Assembly: GCA_029983695.1 (NCBI GenBank)
Contig: JASBZB010000014.1
Location: forward strand, 35,839 to 99,838
Reading direction: 5' to 3'
Length of the DNA stretch: 64,000 nt
Source of the DNA: Lutispora sp003527145
GTDB taxonomy: Bacteria > Bacillota > Clostridia > Lutisporales > Lutisporaceae
The translations under genes were made by a program, and so were the position numbers. The notes under the pieces were generated by a model. It made no database searches, was not told where the DNA came from, and saw only the letters and a list, made by a program, of their open reading frames with translations. The first letter of the stretch is position 1. Each line of letters begins with the position of its first letter. Below are positions 52,062 through 61,153 of this stretch, in pieces.

Positions 52062-52381
52062 TTTATCTACGATCCTGATGTTTTCCAGTAGCTTATATGG
52101 TATTTCTCCAATACTGGGTTACTTTGTTGCTGTCACTTGGCTTATCAATGCTAAACTTGATTCGTAATTATTTACATTTGTGATTTAGGTGCTCGTGATA
52201 TGGTTAAGGCAGCGCCGTCCATGGCGCTGTCTGAGTCTGGGGGCACAATACATCGTGAACAGCCGGTTCCCACCACTTGGAGATGATGAATGTGGTTAGG
52301 GCGCGGCGGGAATCGGCGGGACGTTATAGGACACGACAATATCGGGGGTCTTTCTTTGCGAGAATTTTTTGGGGTGAAGAT
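52062..52381. other. 320-base stretch with an unexplained GC-rich patch
   Basis: No gene is seen. Bases about 52189-52345 are markedly richer in G and C than everything around (for example GGCAGCGCCGTCCATGGCGC, a 12-16-base palindrome core). It may be the end of a foreign IS or intron. No start codon with RBS uses it except the GNAT gene at its right edge. Confidence 0.5.
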
Positions 52382-52822
52382 ATGAATAGAAAAAACTATT
52401 TATTGAGGAAAGCGACACTAGAAGATTATGACTTTATATATGGAGTAAAAAAGAGAACATTAAGAAATCATATTGAAAAAATATGGGGTTGGGATGAAGA
52501 ATATCAGAAAAAAGATTTTTCGGAGAATTTTATACCCAGCAGGAATAATATTATCTTAGTTAATGATGTTAATATTGGAATACTTGAAGTAGCTGAGGAA
52601 GATAAAATAACTTATATTACTGAACTAGAGATTTTACCTGAATTCCAAGGGAAAGGAATTGGTAGTGCGGTAATAAAAGATATTTTAAAGGATGGGAAAG
52701 AAAAAGGGAAAAAAGTTAAAATTGGGTGCTTTAAGATCAATGAAGGAGCAAAATCTTTGTACTTAAGATTAGGGCTTAAAATAGTAGACGAAACGAAAAC
52801 GCACTTTATATTTGAGAGTTAG
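52382..52822 (+). CDS. GNAT-family N-acetyltransferase
   Basis: 146 residues. The acetyl-CoA motif is in ELEILPEFQGKGIGSAVIKDIL (Q/RxxGxG/A), followed by KIGCFKINEGAKSLYLRLGLKIVDETKTHFIF. The start is the ATG at 52382 after GGGGTGAAG; a longer frame to 52277 reads through the GC-rich patch with an Arg-rich sequence and is rejected. It stands as an isolated cargo gene between IS remnants. Substrate unknown. Confidence 0.83.
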   Translation: MNRKNYLLRKATLEDYDFIYGVKKRTLRNHIEKIWGWDEEYQKKDFSENFIPSRNNIILVNDVNIGILEVAEEDKITYITELEILPEFQGKGIGSAVIKDILKDGKEKGKKVKIGCFKINEGAKSLYLRLGLKIVDETKTHFIFES

Positions 52823-53145
52823 ATATTTTTAGCTTTACAGATTGGATTTATGTTTTTGTTTAAGATCTGTTTCAGAAAGTGAGCATTTATTTTGCTTTGC
52901 AGCTAGAGATTTGTCGCATCCTATAACACACAGCAGTGTTTCCGTAGTCCGTGAAAAAAACACCAAAATGGTTTCAAACAAACTGGTGTATAAATGTGAA
53001 CTTATCAATTGTCGATTATAGGATTGCAGAAAAACCTTGTTGAACTGAGCTGCGGTCGATAGCCACCTCATTATTGGGATTCAATCTTTTCCCCCCTCCC
53101 CAAACGGGGGTGATAAATGTTTGATTTTATGTAACTGTGGCTGAA
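52823..53145. other. Intergenic remnant region with no intact gene
   Basis: No gene with an RBS is seen. The minus strand has broken protein-like frames (for example RWLSTAAQFNKVFLQSYN near 53000-53070) that could be more transposon debris. A pyrimidine run, TTTTCCCCCCTCCCC, lies near 53088-53102. Confidence 0.4.
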
Positions 53146-53300
53146 TTAAGGCACCACCATAAGTGGAAGCAATGATTGCCGTTTCATATATCCCTTTTGG
53201 CAGCAAGGACATATGGTCATATCACGACCAGTAAGCTTCAAAAGCAACTCAGCTGTAGTCAGCTTCTTTGGAATGGAAGACAGATTTACTCCTGTTAGCT
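53146..53300 (-). mobile_element. IS91/IS801-like transposase C-terminal remnant
   Basis: Minus-strand frame IPKKLTTAELLLKLTGRDMT then ICPCCQKGYMKRQ matches the C-terminal L-T-E-L...LTGxD...CPxCxxGxM ending of IS91-type Y2 transposases. Only about 50 residues survive, directly before the RHS fragment. Confidence 0.55.
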
Positions 53301-53306
53301 TCTTGC

Positions 53307-54440
53307 AGTTACAGATATGCAGGCTACAGATATGACGAGGAGACAGGCATATATTACCTGAATGCCAGATACTATGACCCAAAGATAGCAAGATTCCTTA
53401 CCGAGGATACCTATAGGGGACAAATATATGACCCGCTGAGCCTGAATCTATACGCATACTGTTATAATGAACCGATAATGTATATAGATCCTAGTGGACA
53501 CTGGGCAGTAGGGACAGCGATAGATCACCTGCAGCACAAGCACAAATACTTGAAGCAACAAAAGAATATAGCGATGCAGCAGAAAGAGGAGACAAAGCTG
53601 CGATGAATGCAGCGCATCAAAAAGCTGAAGATGCTAGAGCAGGAAATATATATAACAAAGGCAATGTAGACACAAAAGCTATAGCTAAAGAAATAGATGA
53701 AATCTCAAAAAGCAAACACGTGACCAAAGAAGCCAAGAGTTACAGGAACTATAGGGTTTGGAAGCACGCATAAGGGAACGGGCACTGCTGGAACATCTAC
53801 GATACTCGCTATAAGTAGTGGTAATAAAAATGTAGATATTGCGTATACCAAATGGTGGGATACCCATCCACAGCTATCGTATACTAATGATCCAAGATAC
53901 TCTGAAATATCCATAGCCGCTTTCCAAAATAAACTGCTTGATATGTCAAGGCGTGGTGTAGATGTAAATAAACTATCCATAGAAGAACTATATAAGCTTT
54001 TTGAAGACGAAGTTAGCTTCCAATCAGGTGCCACCCTGGCAATGTCTGGCATTGCAGCAAGCATAACAAAGAATGGTGTTATGGCATTCAGTGAGGGCGC
54101 AGGGAACTATTCAAAGGAATTCACCAACTGGTTAAATGCAGGTAAAGCAAATAATAAGGTGTATCAAGGTGTTATAAATGGAGAACCTGTCTATACTGGA
54201 ATAACAAAGCAAGAGTTGTCAACACGATTATATCAACACAACTATAAGGGAAAAGGATTGGATTATTTACAAGAAACATTCTCAGGACTCACTCGAAATC
54301 AGGCTAGGGCTATTGAACAGTATTTTATTGAAAATGGCCCAGAAAATGCACTCAATCAAATTAACAGTATAAGTCCAACTTCAGCCTATTATAACGATGC
54401 CATGCGGTGGGCTACAGATTTTATTAAGGGTCTAAAATAA
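53307..54440 (+). pseudogene. RHS-repeat core and GIY-YIG-like toxin tip, 5' truncated, two frameshifts
   Basis: YAGYRYDEETGIYYLNARYY then DPKIARFLTEDTY and LNLYAYCYNEPIMYIDPSGH form the RHS-associated core that precedes toxin tips. Downstream coding passes from frame 0 to frame 2 (near 53515; SPAAQAQILEATKEYSDAAE) and back to frame 0 (near 53735; VTGTIGFGSTHKGTG), two compensating shifts. The last 95 residues, YQGVINGEPVYTGITKQELS then RLYQHN and NQARAIEQYFIENG, have the Y...Y-G-I-T...R...H...E pattern of a GIY-YIG nuclease. The 5' RHS repeats are missing. Confidence 0.72.
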
Positions 54441-54603
54441 GCGCTAATTTCTTTCTAGGTTTCTTCTTTAGAGATTTGTGCTAAAAATGCAAGGTCAAGA
54501 TTTGTAATAATCTCAACAATTTTGCTCTTGTGTCTCATTTTTTATTAAGTAACAGCCAAGACGCTATTTTATCTGTTTAAAAACACAAAGGAGGTAATCC
54601 ATC

Positions 54604-55227
54604 TTGAATTCATCTAACGAAAACCCAGTATCTTTGGAGTATAAAAAGAGATATAATAGGCAACCTCAAGAAATTAAAGAAAAATTGGATAATTTTCGAA
54701 ACACTGATTATCAGTTAAGAGTTATCAAAAAAACAAAACCTAAAATTAAAATTGGTGATGTATTCGTATTGAGCCCAAGAGAAAATATATATTTCTATGG
54801 CAAAGTATTAAAAACAAACATAAAAACAATAAATAATGATAATTTTGTTGAAGGAAAACAGACAATTTTTATTCATAAGTGTAGAAGTAACCAAATAACA
54901 CTGGATAACTTTGAGCCGAATTATGATGATCTGTTGATTAATCCTTCTATAGTAGACATCAGCTACTGGCAAAAAGGGTTTTTTTATAATGTTGGAAATT
55001 TACCACTTACTGATGTAGAGAAAACCCTTGATTATGGATTTTATAAATTCGGGATTCCAGGTATTCGCGATGGTTGGTTTTGCACAGAAGAAGGTGAAAA
55101 ATTGAATCACCAGCCGAGAATAAAGGGGATTTATGGCGTTGCTACAATTACAGGAATTTCTGCTGAAATCGAGAAAGAGATTATCATGGAGCCTTTGCTA
55201 ATAATTGGAAGCATTGGGGAAGGTTAA
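54604..55227 (+). CDS. Imm26-like immunity protein
   Basis: 207 residues from a TTG at 54604 with AAAGGAGG upstream. The segment KIKIGDVFVLSPRENIYFYGKVL is the Imm26 hallmark (vGDvf..P...g.y.yGkVl). It lies 160 bases behind the RHS toxin tip, the usual place for the cognate immunity gene, and would neutralise the nuclease-like domain. The gene is intact although the toxin is broken, so it may survive as a defence against sibling cells carrying the intact toxin. Confidence 0.75.
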   Translation: MNSSNENPVSLEYKKRYNRQPQEIKEKLDNFRNTDYQLRVIKKTKPKIKIGDVFVLSPRENIYFYGKVLKTNIKTINNDNFVEGKQTIFIHKCRSNQITLDNFEPNYDDLLINPSIVDISYWQKGFFYNVGNLPLTDVEKTLDYGFYKFGIPGIRDGWFCTEEGEKLNHQPRIKGIYGVATITGISAEIEKEIIMEPLLIIGSIGEG

Positions 55228-55568
55228 TTTATTATAATTTTTATAGATTAAGATGTTTTTGTTTATAGAAACTGGGGGGGCATGCCCCCAGAGACTGTGA
55301 AAAAAATGGACCTTAACGTTACGTAACCGGGGTAAGGTCTATGGGGAGCTGTCCATCATGTATGAAGGCAGGCTTTCTGAGTAGCAAAAAACAAACGGCA
55401 TATCAAGAGTAAATAAACGCCCTTTCCAAGGGCGCTCTTGGCATGCCATTCGTTTTTCACTAAAGTCTAGTTAGGGATTGCATGCCAAACTCTGGCCTGC
55501 AAACTCACACAAATATTGTCATAAAAAGCTATTTACAGAGAAAATTTCATACCGCCATGAAAATGTGA
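55228..55568. other. Intergenic region with several palindromes
   Basis: No gene seen. It contains the palindrome TGGGGGGGCATGCCCCCA (55274-55291), TTAACGTTACGTAACC near 55312, and the complex hairpin at 55386-55457. Likely the debris of one or more small mobile elements. Confidence 0.5.
55386..55457. repeat. Multi-stem inverted repeat
   Basis: Outer arms AAAAACAAACGGCAT and ATGCCATTCGTTTTT (two mismatches), middle arms CAAGAG/CTCTTG, and an inner hairpin CGCCCTTTCCAAGGGCG. It could act as a terminator (ends in TTTTT) or be a MITE-like element. Confidence 0.55.
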
Positions 55569-56117
55569 TTATGTTCGGGCTTTTATTGCATCAATCATGT
55601 CACCTATGGCGGATTTGTCCGTAAAATCCACAACTTGACCATAGGTTGCCAGCATATCTTTCTCTTCCGTACTCAATTCGCTTTCCGATTTCTTTCTGAT
55701 CGTTTTCACCATCATACTCATCATGATGCGATGAATAAAATTGAGCCTCGGGTAATCAATGCCGCCTCTAAAATGGAAGATATTAATTTTGCTCCCCATT
55801 TCAGGAGTAAGCACCTTCGATAACGAACTGCGGATGCTGTTTATATTCTTTTCATCGCTTACATCAGCAGCGCCTACAGTAAAAAGGTACAGCGACTTAT
55901 TCGCAATAGATTGAAACGACTTGGTGATCAACGAAACGCCGTTTACGCCGCCCGCATAAAGGCCGCCGCCATAAATAATGACATCATAATTTCGTAAATC
56001 CGAAGGTTTTATTCTTCCGGCTTCCATTAGCTCCGCGCCTAACTCCTGCGCAATCCACTGCGCATATTTTTTGGTAAAGCCATACCTGGATTTATATATG
56101 ACGATCGCTTTTTCCAT
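55569..56117 (-). CDS. Flavodoxin-like protein
   Basis: 182 residues. The FMN-phosphate loop KSRYGFTKKYAQWIAQEL (T/S-x-T-G-x-T-like) is at the N-terminus, followed by YDVIIYGGGLYAGGVNG and LYLFTVGAADVSDEKN. It resembles the flavodoxin/HemG-like family (protoporphyrinogen oxidase type). It accepts or donates electrons via FMN. It overlaps the MarR regulator gene by 26 bases, so the two are one operon under that regulator. Confidence 0.83.
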   Translation of the reverse strand: MEKAIVIYKSRYGFTKKYAQWIAQELGAELMEAGRIKPSDLRNYDVIIYGGGLYAGGVNGVSLITKSFQSIANKSLYLFTVGAADVSDEKNINSIRSSLSKVLTPEMGSKINIFHFRGGIDYPRLNFIHRIMMSMMVKTIRKKSESELSTEEKDMLATYGQVVDFTDKSAIGDMIDAIKART

Positions 56118-56556
56118 ATTGCATTTTCATCCTTTCGAGATTGTTAAAAAGTGTTTCCATCGTGATTCTGGCGCTTTCCTGAAGATCAGCGTTAATTCCA
56201 TCAAAAAGCTGTTCTAAAAAGGCAGCACCCTTGGTCTCAAACTGGGTGAAGAACAGAAATGTCTTTTCAGTCAGAGCTACGGATAAATTCCGTTTATCCT
56301 GTTTGTTTACGCAAAGCGTAACATAGCCTTTAGCAGAGAGAACCTCCAGCATTTTTCGTACATTCTGCCTGGTGCTGCCAATAAACTCTGCTATTTCTGT
56401 TACGGATGGCTGTTTCTTCTCCATATTAAAAATCATGATAAGCAGTAACCATTGCTTTAATGTCATATGCTCCAAGACAGCGTCTCCCAAAGTTTGCAGC
56501 TTATTTGCGAGAAGAAAAATACTGCCAAAGAGGTATTCTTTGGTCGGAATATCCAT
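56092..56556 (-). CDS. MarR-family regulator
   Basis: 154 residues. The winged helix is EKKQPSVTEIAEFIGSTRQNVRKMLEVLSAKGYV with the wing NKQDKRNLSVALTEK. The start is the ATG at 56556 with GGAGGATT upstream; the longer frame to 56658 overlaps the promoter. It likely represses itself and the flavodoxin gene through the palindrome that covers its promoter. The ligand is unknown, possibly an oxidant or phenolic. Confidence 0.88.
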   Translation of the reverse strand: MDIPTKEYLFGSIFLLANKLQTLGDAVLEHMTLKQWLLLIMIFNMEKKQPSVTEIAEFIGSTRQNVRKMLEVLSAKGYVTLCVNKQDKRNLSVALTEKTFLFFTQFETKGAAFLEQLFDGINADLQESARITMETLFNNLERMKMQYGKSDRHI

Positions 56557-56578
56557 ATTGTAATCCTCCAAATCATTA

Positions 56579-56625
56579 CGCAACCTATTGCTTATTATTA
56601 TATGCAATAAGTTGCGCTTTGTCAA
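56579..56625 (-). promoter_or_regulatory. Promoter and operator of the MarR-flavodoxin operon
   Basis: Minus strand: TTGACA (56625-56620), 17 bases, TATAAT (56602-56597). The inverted repeat CGCAACCTATTGC / GCAATAAGTTGCG (56579-56591, 56604-56616; one mismatch) covers the -10 and spacer. Confidence 0.75.
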
Positions 56626-56767
56626 ACATATTGAAGGATTAATAATTTTAAGAAGCATTGGGGACGGTTATTTTTGCTTCTGATCATATATGCATATTCA
56701 TGACGGCAGTATTATTACCTGCCCTATGTCTTTAAAATTGAACATATACAATAGTTACAATTACCCT

Positions 56768-57646
56768 TTACCAACCTCTATTGGCAAATTGGTTCTCTTG
56801 AGATAAGGTATTTATTTCAATGCCTGACATAGCTTCTCCCAAATCCTCGGAAACTTCTGCCAAAACCTTAGCATCGTTAAAATGTGCTGTGGCTTTTACT
56901 ATTGCTTTTGCTCTTTTTTCCGGATTACCTGATCTGAATATCCCTGAGCCAACAAATATTCCATCACAACCAAGCTGCATCATGAGGGCTGCATCAGCAG
57001 GTGTAGCAATACCGCCGGCTGCAAAATTTATAACGGGCAATTTGCCTTTTTCTGATACGTATTTTACCAAATCATAGGGAGCGCCCATTTCTTTTGCAGC
57101 TGTCATCAATTCTTCATTTGGCATTAATTGAAGTTTTCTGATATCTGACATGATTGTCCTCATATGTCTTACTGCTTCAACAACATTTCCAGTCCCTGCT
57201 TCACCTTTTGTTCGTATCATTGATGCTCCTTCTCCGATACGCCTTAGGGCTTCACCCAAGTTTCTTGCGCCGCAAACAAAAGGTGTCTTAAAACTTTTTT
57301 TGTGTATGTGATATAATTCATCAGCAGGTGTTAATACTTCGCTTTCATCAATATAATCAATGCCTAAATACTCTAATATTTGTGCTTCAACCAAATGACC
57401 GATGCGCACCTTAGCCATTACAGGAATTTTTACTGTATTCATAATTTCTTTAATCATTTTAGGGTCTGACATTCTAGATACTCCGCCTTCTTTTCTTATA
57501 TCTGAAGGAACCCTTTCCAAAGCCATAACAGCTACAGCCCCCGCTTCTTCGGCAATTCTTGCTTCCTTTGCATTTGTAACATCCATTATGACTCCGCCCT
57601 TTAAAAGCTGAGCTAAGTCTTTGCTTGATTCATTAATTTTATCCAT
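56768..57646 (-). CDS. pdxS: Pyridoxal 5'-phosphate synthase lyase subunit
   Basis: 292 residues. Features: GGVIMDVTNAKEARIAEEAGAVAVMALERVPSDIR, the catalytic Lys in MAKVRIGH, and GEAGTGNVVEAVRHMR and NFAAGGIATPADAALMMQLG. It builds PLP from ribose 5-phosphate, glyceraldehyde 3-phosphate and ammonia supplied by the glutaminase PdxT. No pdxT is adjacent, which is unusual. RBS GGAGGAG precedes the ATG. Confidence 0.96.
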   Translation of the reverse strand: MDKINESSKDLAQLLKGGVIMDVTNAKEARIAEEAGAVAVMALERVPSDIRKEGGVSRMSDPKMIKEIMNTVKIPVMAKVRIGHLVEAQILEYLGIDYIDESEVLTPADELYHIHKKSFKTPFVCGARNLGEALRRIGEGASMIRTKGEAGTGNVVEAVRHMRTIMSDIRKLQLMPNEELMTAAKEMGAPYDLVKYVSEKGKLPVINFAAGGIATPADAALMMQLGCDGIFVGSGIFRSGNPEKRAKAIVKATAHFNDAKVLAEVSEDLGEAMSGIEINTLSQENQFANRGW

Positions 57647-57986
57647 TTGTATTCTCCTCCTACATTACTTGTAATTCAATTATATTCAAAGGGTGGTATA
57701 AAACAATATTGTAATGCCACATTATGGGAGAAGGGCTCTGGTATTCCATAAGTGTATCGGTACATTATAGGATCAAAAATGTTCTTAAGCGCAGACAGCG
57801 GGGTAGTAGGGCGAAAGCTGAGGATATATTGGCTTCCCCGGGTGCCAATTCTAAAATTGAATAGCAGCCATATGTATTTCGTCCACAATCATTACAGGCG
57901 TTATCCTCTGCTCACAGTATAGATCCTTGATGCAATTTTGTATTTATTGAAACAATGTAACCTTTTTGCAGGGTGGCCTTTTATAT
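57647..57986. other. Intergenic region upstream of pdxS
   Basis: 340 bases without a supported gene. A 70-codon minus-strand frame (57676-57888) has no RBS or recognised motif. The pdxS promoter presumably lies in its left part, but no convincing boxes were found. Confidence 0.4.
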
Positions 57987-59105
57987 TCATTGTGGATATG
58001 TGACAATCAAATCTTCAATAATTACAGGTATAAACGTATTGAAATTTTTATATATGGCACGGTGGGCAAGATATTTGTTAATGCTTTTGCAAACGGTATC
58101 GATATAAATAAATCCATTTTCTCGCTCTTCCGCCAACAATTGCTCTGCTCGTCTCGGATTGTAATATTTCATCATCTCAATTACACAAGCTCTCAGAATC
58201 AGTTCTTCCAGAACGGTATCCCAATCAGAATAAGCGAGGCCTGCCATCTCTTCGGAAATTGGCTCCAATAAATGCTCGCTCTTTTCAATCCATTCGGCAA
58301 AATGCTCTTCACCGGAAATAGGGATAAAGCTGTGACCAAACTCATGGGCTTCCAGTTCCGTAAAATAGTCACAATCCCAAAAGACAGGGATGCGGTCTGC
58401 TACATCATTGGGCCCCAGCAAAGAATAAATAAATCGCTGCTCGCCTTTGGCTATTGAGGGGCCAAAGCCTCCGGTGTGGAATAGGGTGACCAGCACCACA
58501 TTATACTCGTCAAACTTCTGACCATAGAACTCTTCCATATAGCCAAGCAGGTTTTCTTCGGGCAAAATCGCCAGAGTATTGTTCAATATAGTTTGGTAGT
58601 AATCTATATGCTTTTTAAAGAATGATTCAAAATCGCTGGCTAAATAGAAATCTTTCAGCAGGTCGAAAAACTCCTGCAGTTTTTCTATTTCATCAAAGTA
58701 GAAGTCATTTGAGTCAAACTGTTTGATATAGCTCCGATAAGCTTCTTCATCCACCGTAAAGTCCGGTCTCATAAACAGAATCATGGCAGGCGGTTCATCG
58801 ATGGCACTAAAGGCGGCATTTTCATAATACTGCACGGCCGGATGATTATCATATTTTCGAAAATGGTCGTCAATGTCCTTTTTATAATTCGTATAAAAAC
58901 GGCTGATCAATCCATAACGGATATTCATATTATCCTTGCCCATGTATTGGACAATTGTCAGCAATTCCAGCTCCGGCCTTACCGACATAATGAGACCATT
59001 GCGGGTAACGGTAATGGGCTTCGGCAGCTGCGGTTCTCCGCTGGCTTGTATGCTTCCAGAAAAAAGCAGAGTAAAGCAGCAAATGGCTATTATCATTTTT
59101 TTCAT
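57987..59105 (-). CDS. Secreted DUF4932-like metalloprotease
   Basis: 372 residues with a signal peptide (cleavage near SIQASGEP). The segment ELEAHEFGHSF at about residue 250 is a zinc-binding HExxH motif. YYNPRRAEQLLAEERENGFIYIDTV is close to the end. The overall layout (a long helical N-part, then the metal site) matches DUF4932 proteins. It would act outside the membrane; its target is unknown. It is divergent from a two-component system, with shared regulatory sequence between, so it may be controlled by that system. Confidence 0.72.
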   Translation of the reverse strand: MKKMIIAICCFTLLFSGSIQASGEPQLPKPITVTRNGLIMSVRPELELLTIVQYMGKDNMNIRYGLISRFYTNYKKDIDDHFRKYDNHPAVQYYENAAFSAIDEPPAMILFMRPDFTVDEEAYRSYIKQFDSNDFYFDEIEKLQEFFDLLKDFYLASDFESFFKKHIDYYQTILNNTLAILPEENLLGYMEEFYGQKFDEYNVVLVTLFHTGGFGPSIAKGEQRFIYSLLGPNDVADRIPVFWDCDYFTELEAHEFGHSFIPISGEEHFAEWIEKSEHLLEPISEEMAGLAYSDWDTVLEELILRACVIEMMKYYNPRRAEQLLAEERENGFIYIDTVCKSINKYLAHRAIYKNFNTFIPVIIEDLIVTYPQ

Positions 59106-59158
59106 TATAAAACCTCCTCGTAAATTTTTAATCTTTAAAAGTATTATATAAAACAGCA

Positions 59159-59212
59159 GGTTAAGAAAAGGTTAAGCTCAGAAATGTTTTGGTGTCTTAA
59201 CTCAAAATTAAC
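59159..59212. promoter_or_regulatory. Putative response-regulator binding repeats
   Basis: Direct repeat GGTTAAG at 59159-59165 and 59170-59176 (11-base period, typical of OmpR-family sites), followed by CTTAAC (59196) and ATTAAC (59207) in inverse orientation. It lies between the divergent DUF4932 gene and the response regulator. Confidence 0.55.
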
Positions 59213-59276
59213 CATGGCACTGCTATACTATAATTATGATATTGTAAAGGATAGTCTTGACAAAGGAGGAAAGAAA

Positions 59277-59963
59277 ATGCGGCTATTGATTATAGAAGAT
59301 GAAAATGATTTGCGCACTGCTTTGCTGCGAGGATTTCGGAAGCTGGGATATCTGGCGGATGGAGCGGCAGACGGAGTGGAGGGGTTGGAACTGGCTCAAA
59401 TAAATTCATATGATCTTATTATACTTGACTTGAACCTGCCGGGTATGGATGGTTTGGAAATATTGCAGGCCATCCGTGAAACAGATTGGCAGCAGAGAAT
59501 TATCATTCTTTCAGCCCGTTCCGGCTTTACCCACCGTATTGAAGGATTGAATTTGGGTGCTAACGATTACCTGATAAAGCCCTTTGATTTTGGCGAATTG
59601 GAAGCCCGTGTGCGCAATTTGCTAAGACGGTCCTTCGTGCAGAAGGAAAGCGTACTGCAATGTGAGGGGATTTTACTGGATACGGTGAAGCGTATTGTTA
59701 GGACTGCCGCAGGTGCAGTAGTCGAACTTCCACCCAAGCAATACGCAATTTTGGAATACCTGCTTTTAAATCAAGACAGACCGGTCAGTGCCGAGGAATT
59801 GCTTGAGCATGTGTGGGCCGAGGATGATGTTTTATTTTCCGGCACTGTCAAAGTACATATAAGTTTGCTGCGGAAAAAAATGAGTGATACCGTGGGATAT
59901 AATATCATTCAAAATATACGAGGGGCGGGCTATCTGCTGGGAAAGGAGAGGGATCAGGGATGA
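59277..59963 (+). CDS. OmpR-family response regulator
   Basis: 228 residues. Receiver domain with phospho-acceptor Asp in LIILDLNLPGMDG (Asp about 51) and the Lys in YLIKPFDFGELEARVRN. The C-terminal winged helix ends VHISLLRKKMSD...NIIQNIRGAGYLL. The ATG at 59277 has GGAGG upstream; a longer frame from 59184 would include the promoter region. It overlaps the kinase by four bases (ATGA). It probably senses envelope stress, by family habit. Confidence 0.93.
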   Translation: MRLLIIEDENDLRTALLRGFRKLGYLADGAADGVEGLELAQINSYDLIILDLNLPGMDGLEILQAIRETDWQQRIIILSARSGFTHRIEGLNLGANDYLIKPFDFGELEARVRNLLRRSFVQKESVLQCEGILLDTVKRIVRTAAGAVVELPPKQYAILEYLLLNQDRPVSAEELLEHVWAEDDVLFSGTVKVHISLLRKKMSDTVGYNIIQNIRGAGYLLGKERDQG

Positions 59964-61090
59964 AAAGACTTTCTTTACGCATGCGGCTGACGCTGGTTAC
60001 GGTCGTAATCATAATTATTTTAGCCTTTATCTTGACCGGCAGCTCTATTTACAATGCAAGTTCCATATTCAAAGCGGCCCAATCCTCTGATAATTCCAGT
60101 ACAATATATAATGTCAATTCGGCTAATGAGAGCGGTTATGCAGGCGAATATACAGATCAAGATACAATAACCATAGCTCAGGCCAGTGAAGAATTTAATG
60201 ATCAGAGCATCATGCTTATGTGTGTCGTAATTGTGATGGGCGGCTTTTTTACTTATTTTGCCTTAGGTTATGCTCTGAGGCCTGTGCATGAATTGAGCGA
60301 AAAAATCAATAGCATAAGCGAACATGATCTCTATGTGCGCATCGATAATTTTCAAGCCGGGGATGAAATCAACCGGCTGGCGGATTCTTTCAATATGCTT
60401 TTATCACGTTTGGAAAAAGCTTTTCACATGCAAAAAAGTTTTGCTTCTGCTGCCGCACATGAATTGAAAACGCCGTTGGCTGCTATCAAAACCAGCTTGG
60501 ATGTGCTGGGACTGGAAGAAAACCCTTCTTCGGAGGAATATGCCTGGACGGTACAGGTAGCAGAGAAGCAGACCGAACGAATGATCAAACTGGTAAACGA
60601 CTTATTTACGATGTCTATGCAGCACGATTATAGTTTTGAAGACAATGTGGATTTGAATTTGATGCTTCAGGATATTTTATGGGATTTACAGCCGCAAATA
60701 GAAGAAAAACAGCTTACTACAAGTATAACCGACAAATTCCAACGGCTTTTGCCTGCTAATGCAGCCATGCTCTATCGCGCTCTGGCCAACTTGGTGGAAA
60801 ACGCAGTCAAATACAATGTTAAGGGCGGCAGTGTTGAAATTTGCCTTGCTGCAGAGGAAAGGCACGTGTCCGTCAGGATCGCCGATAGCGGCATTGGCAT
60901 CAGTCAGCAGCAGCGAGAGCGGATATTTGAGCCTTTTTATAGGGTGGATACTTCGCGTTCCCGCAAAACCGGTGGGGCCGGACTAGGTTTGGCGATTGCT
61001 AAAGATACTATAGAGCGCCACGGCGGTCAAATCGGGATTGAATCCAATGGCAACCAAGGTACAGTATTTGTGGTGCGCCTGCCTATTTAG
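59960..61090 (+). CDS. Sensor histidine kinase
   Basis: 376 residues with two membrane helices (about 10-28 and 83-105) flanking a short outer loop, then HAMP, the dimerisation H-box AAAHELKTPLAAIK (about residue 170), and an ATPase domain with the N-box LVENAVKYN, G1 IADSGIGISQ and G2 GGAGLGLAIAK. The short sensor loop (about 50 residues) suggests it senses in or at the membrane, as in VanS- or BceS-like kinases. It is the partner of the upstream regulator. Confidence 0.92.
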   Translation: MKRLSLRMRLTLVTVVIIIILAFILTGSSIYNASSIFKAAQSSDNSSTIYNVNSANESGYAGEYTDQDTITIAQASEEFNDQSIMLMCVVIVMGGFFTYFALGYALRPVHELSEKINSISEHDLYVRIDNFQAGDEINRLADSFNMLLSRLEKAFHMQKSFASAAAHELKTPLAAIKTSLDVLGLEENPSSEEYAWTVQVAEKQTERMIKLVNDLFTMSMQHDYSFEDNVDLNLMLQDILWDLQPQIEEKQLTTSITDKFQRLLPANAAMLYRALANLVENAVKYNVKGGSVEICLAAEERHVSVRIADSGIGISQQQRERIFEPFYRVDTSRSRKTGGAGLGLAIAKDTIERHGGQIGIESNGNQGTVFVVRLPI

Positions 61091-61153
61091 CAAATCAATA
61101 AATATCTTTATTTATGATAAATGCAGGTATTTTTATTAGATAATAAAAGGGTA

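Noticed and set aside
57676..57888. 70-codon minus-strand frame upstream of pdxS
   Set aside because: No RBS and no recognisable domain; probably chance.
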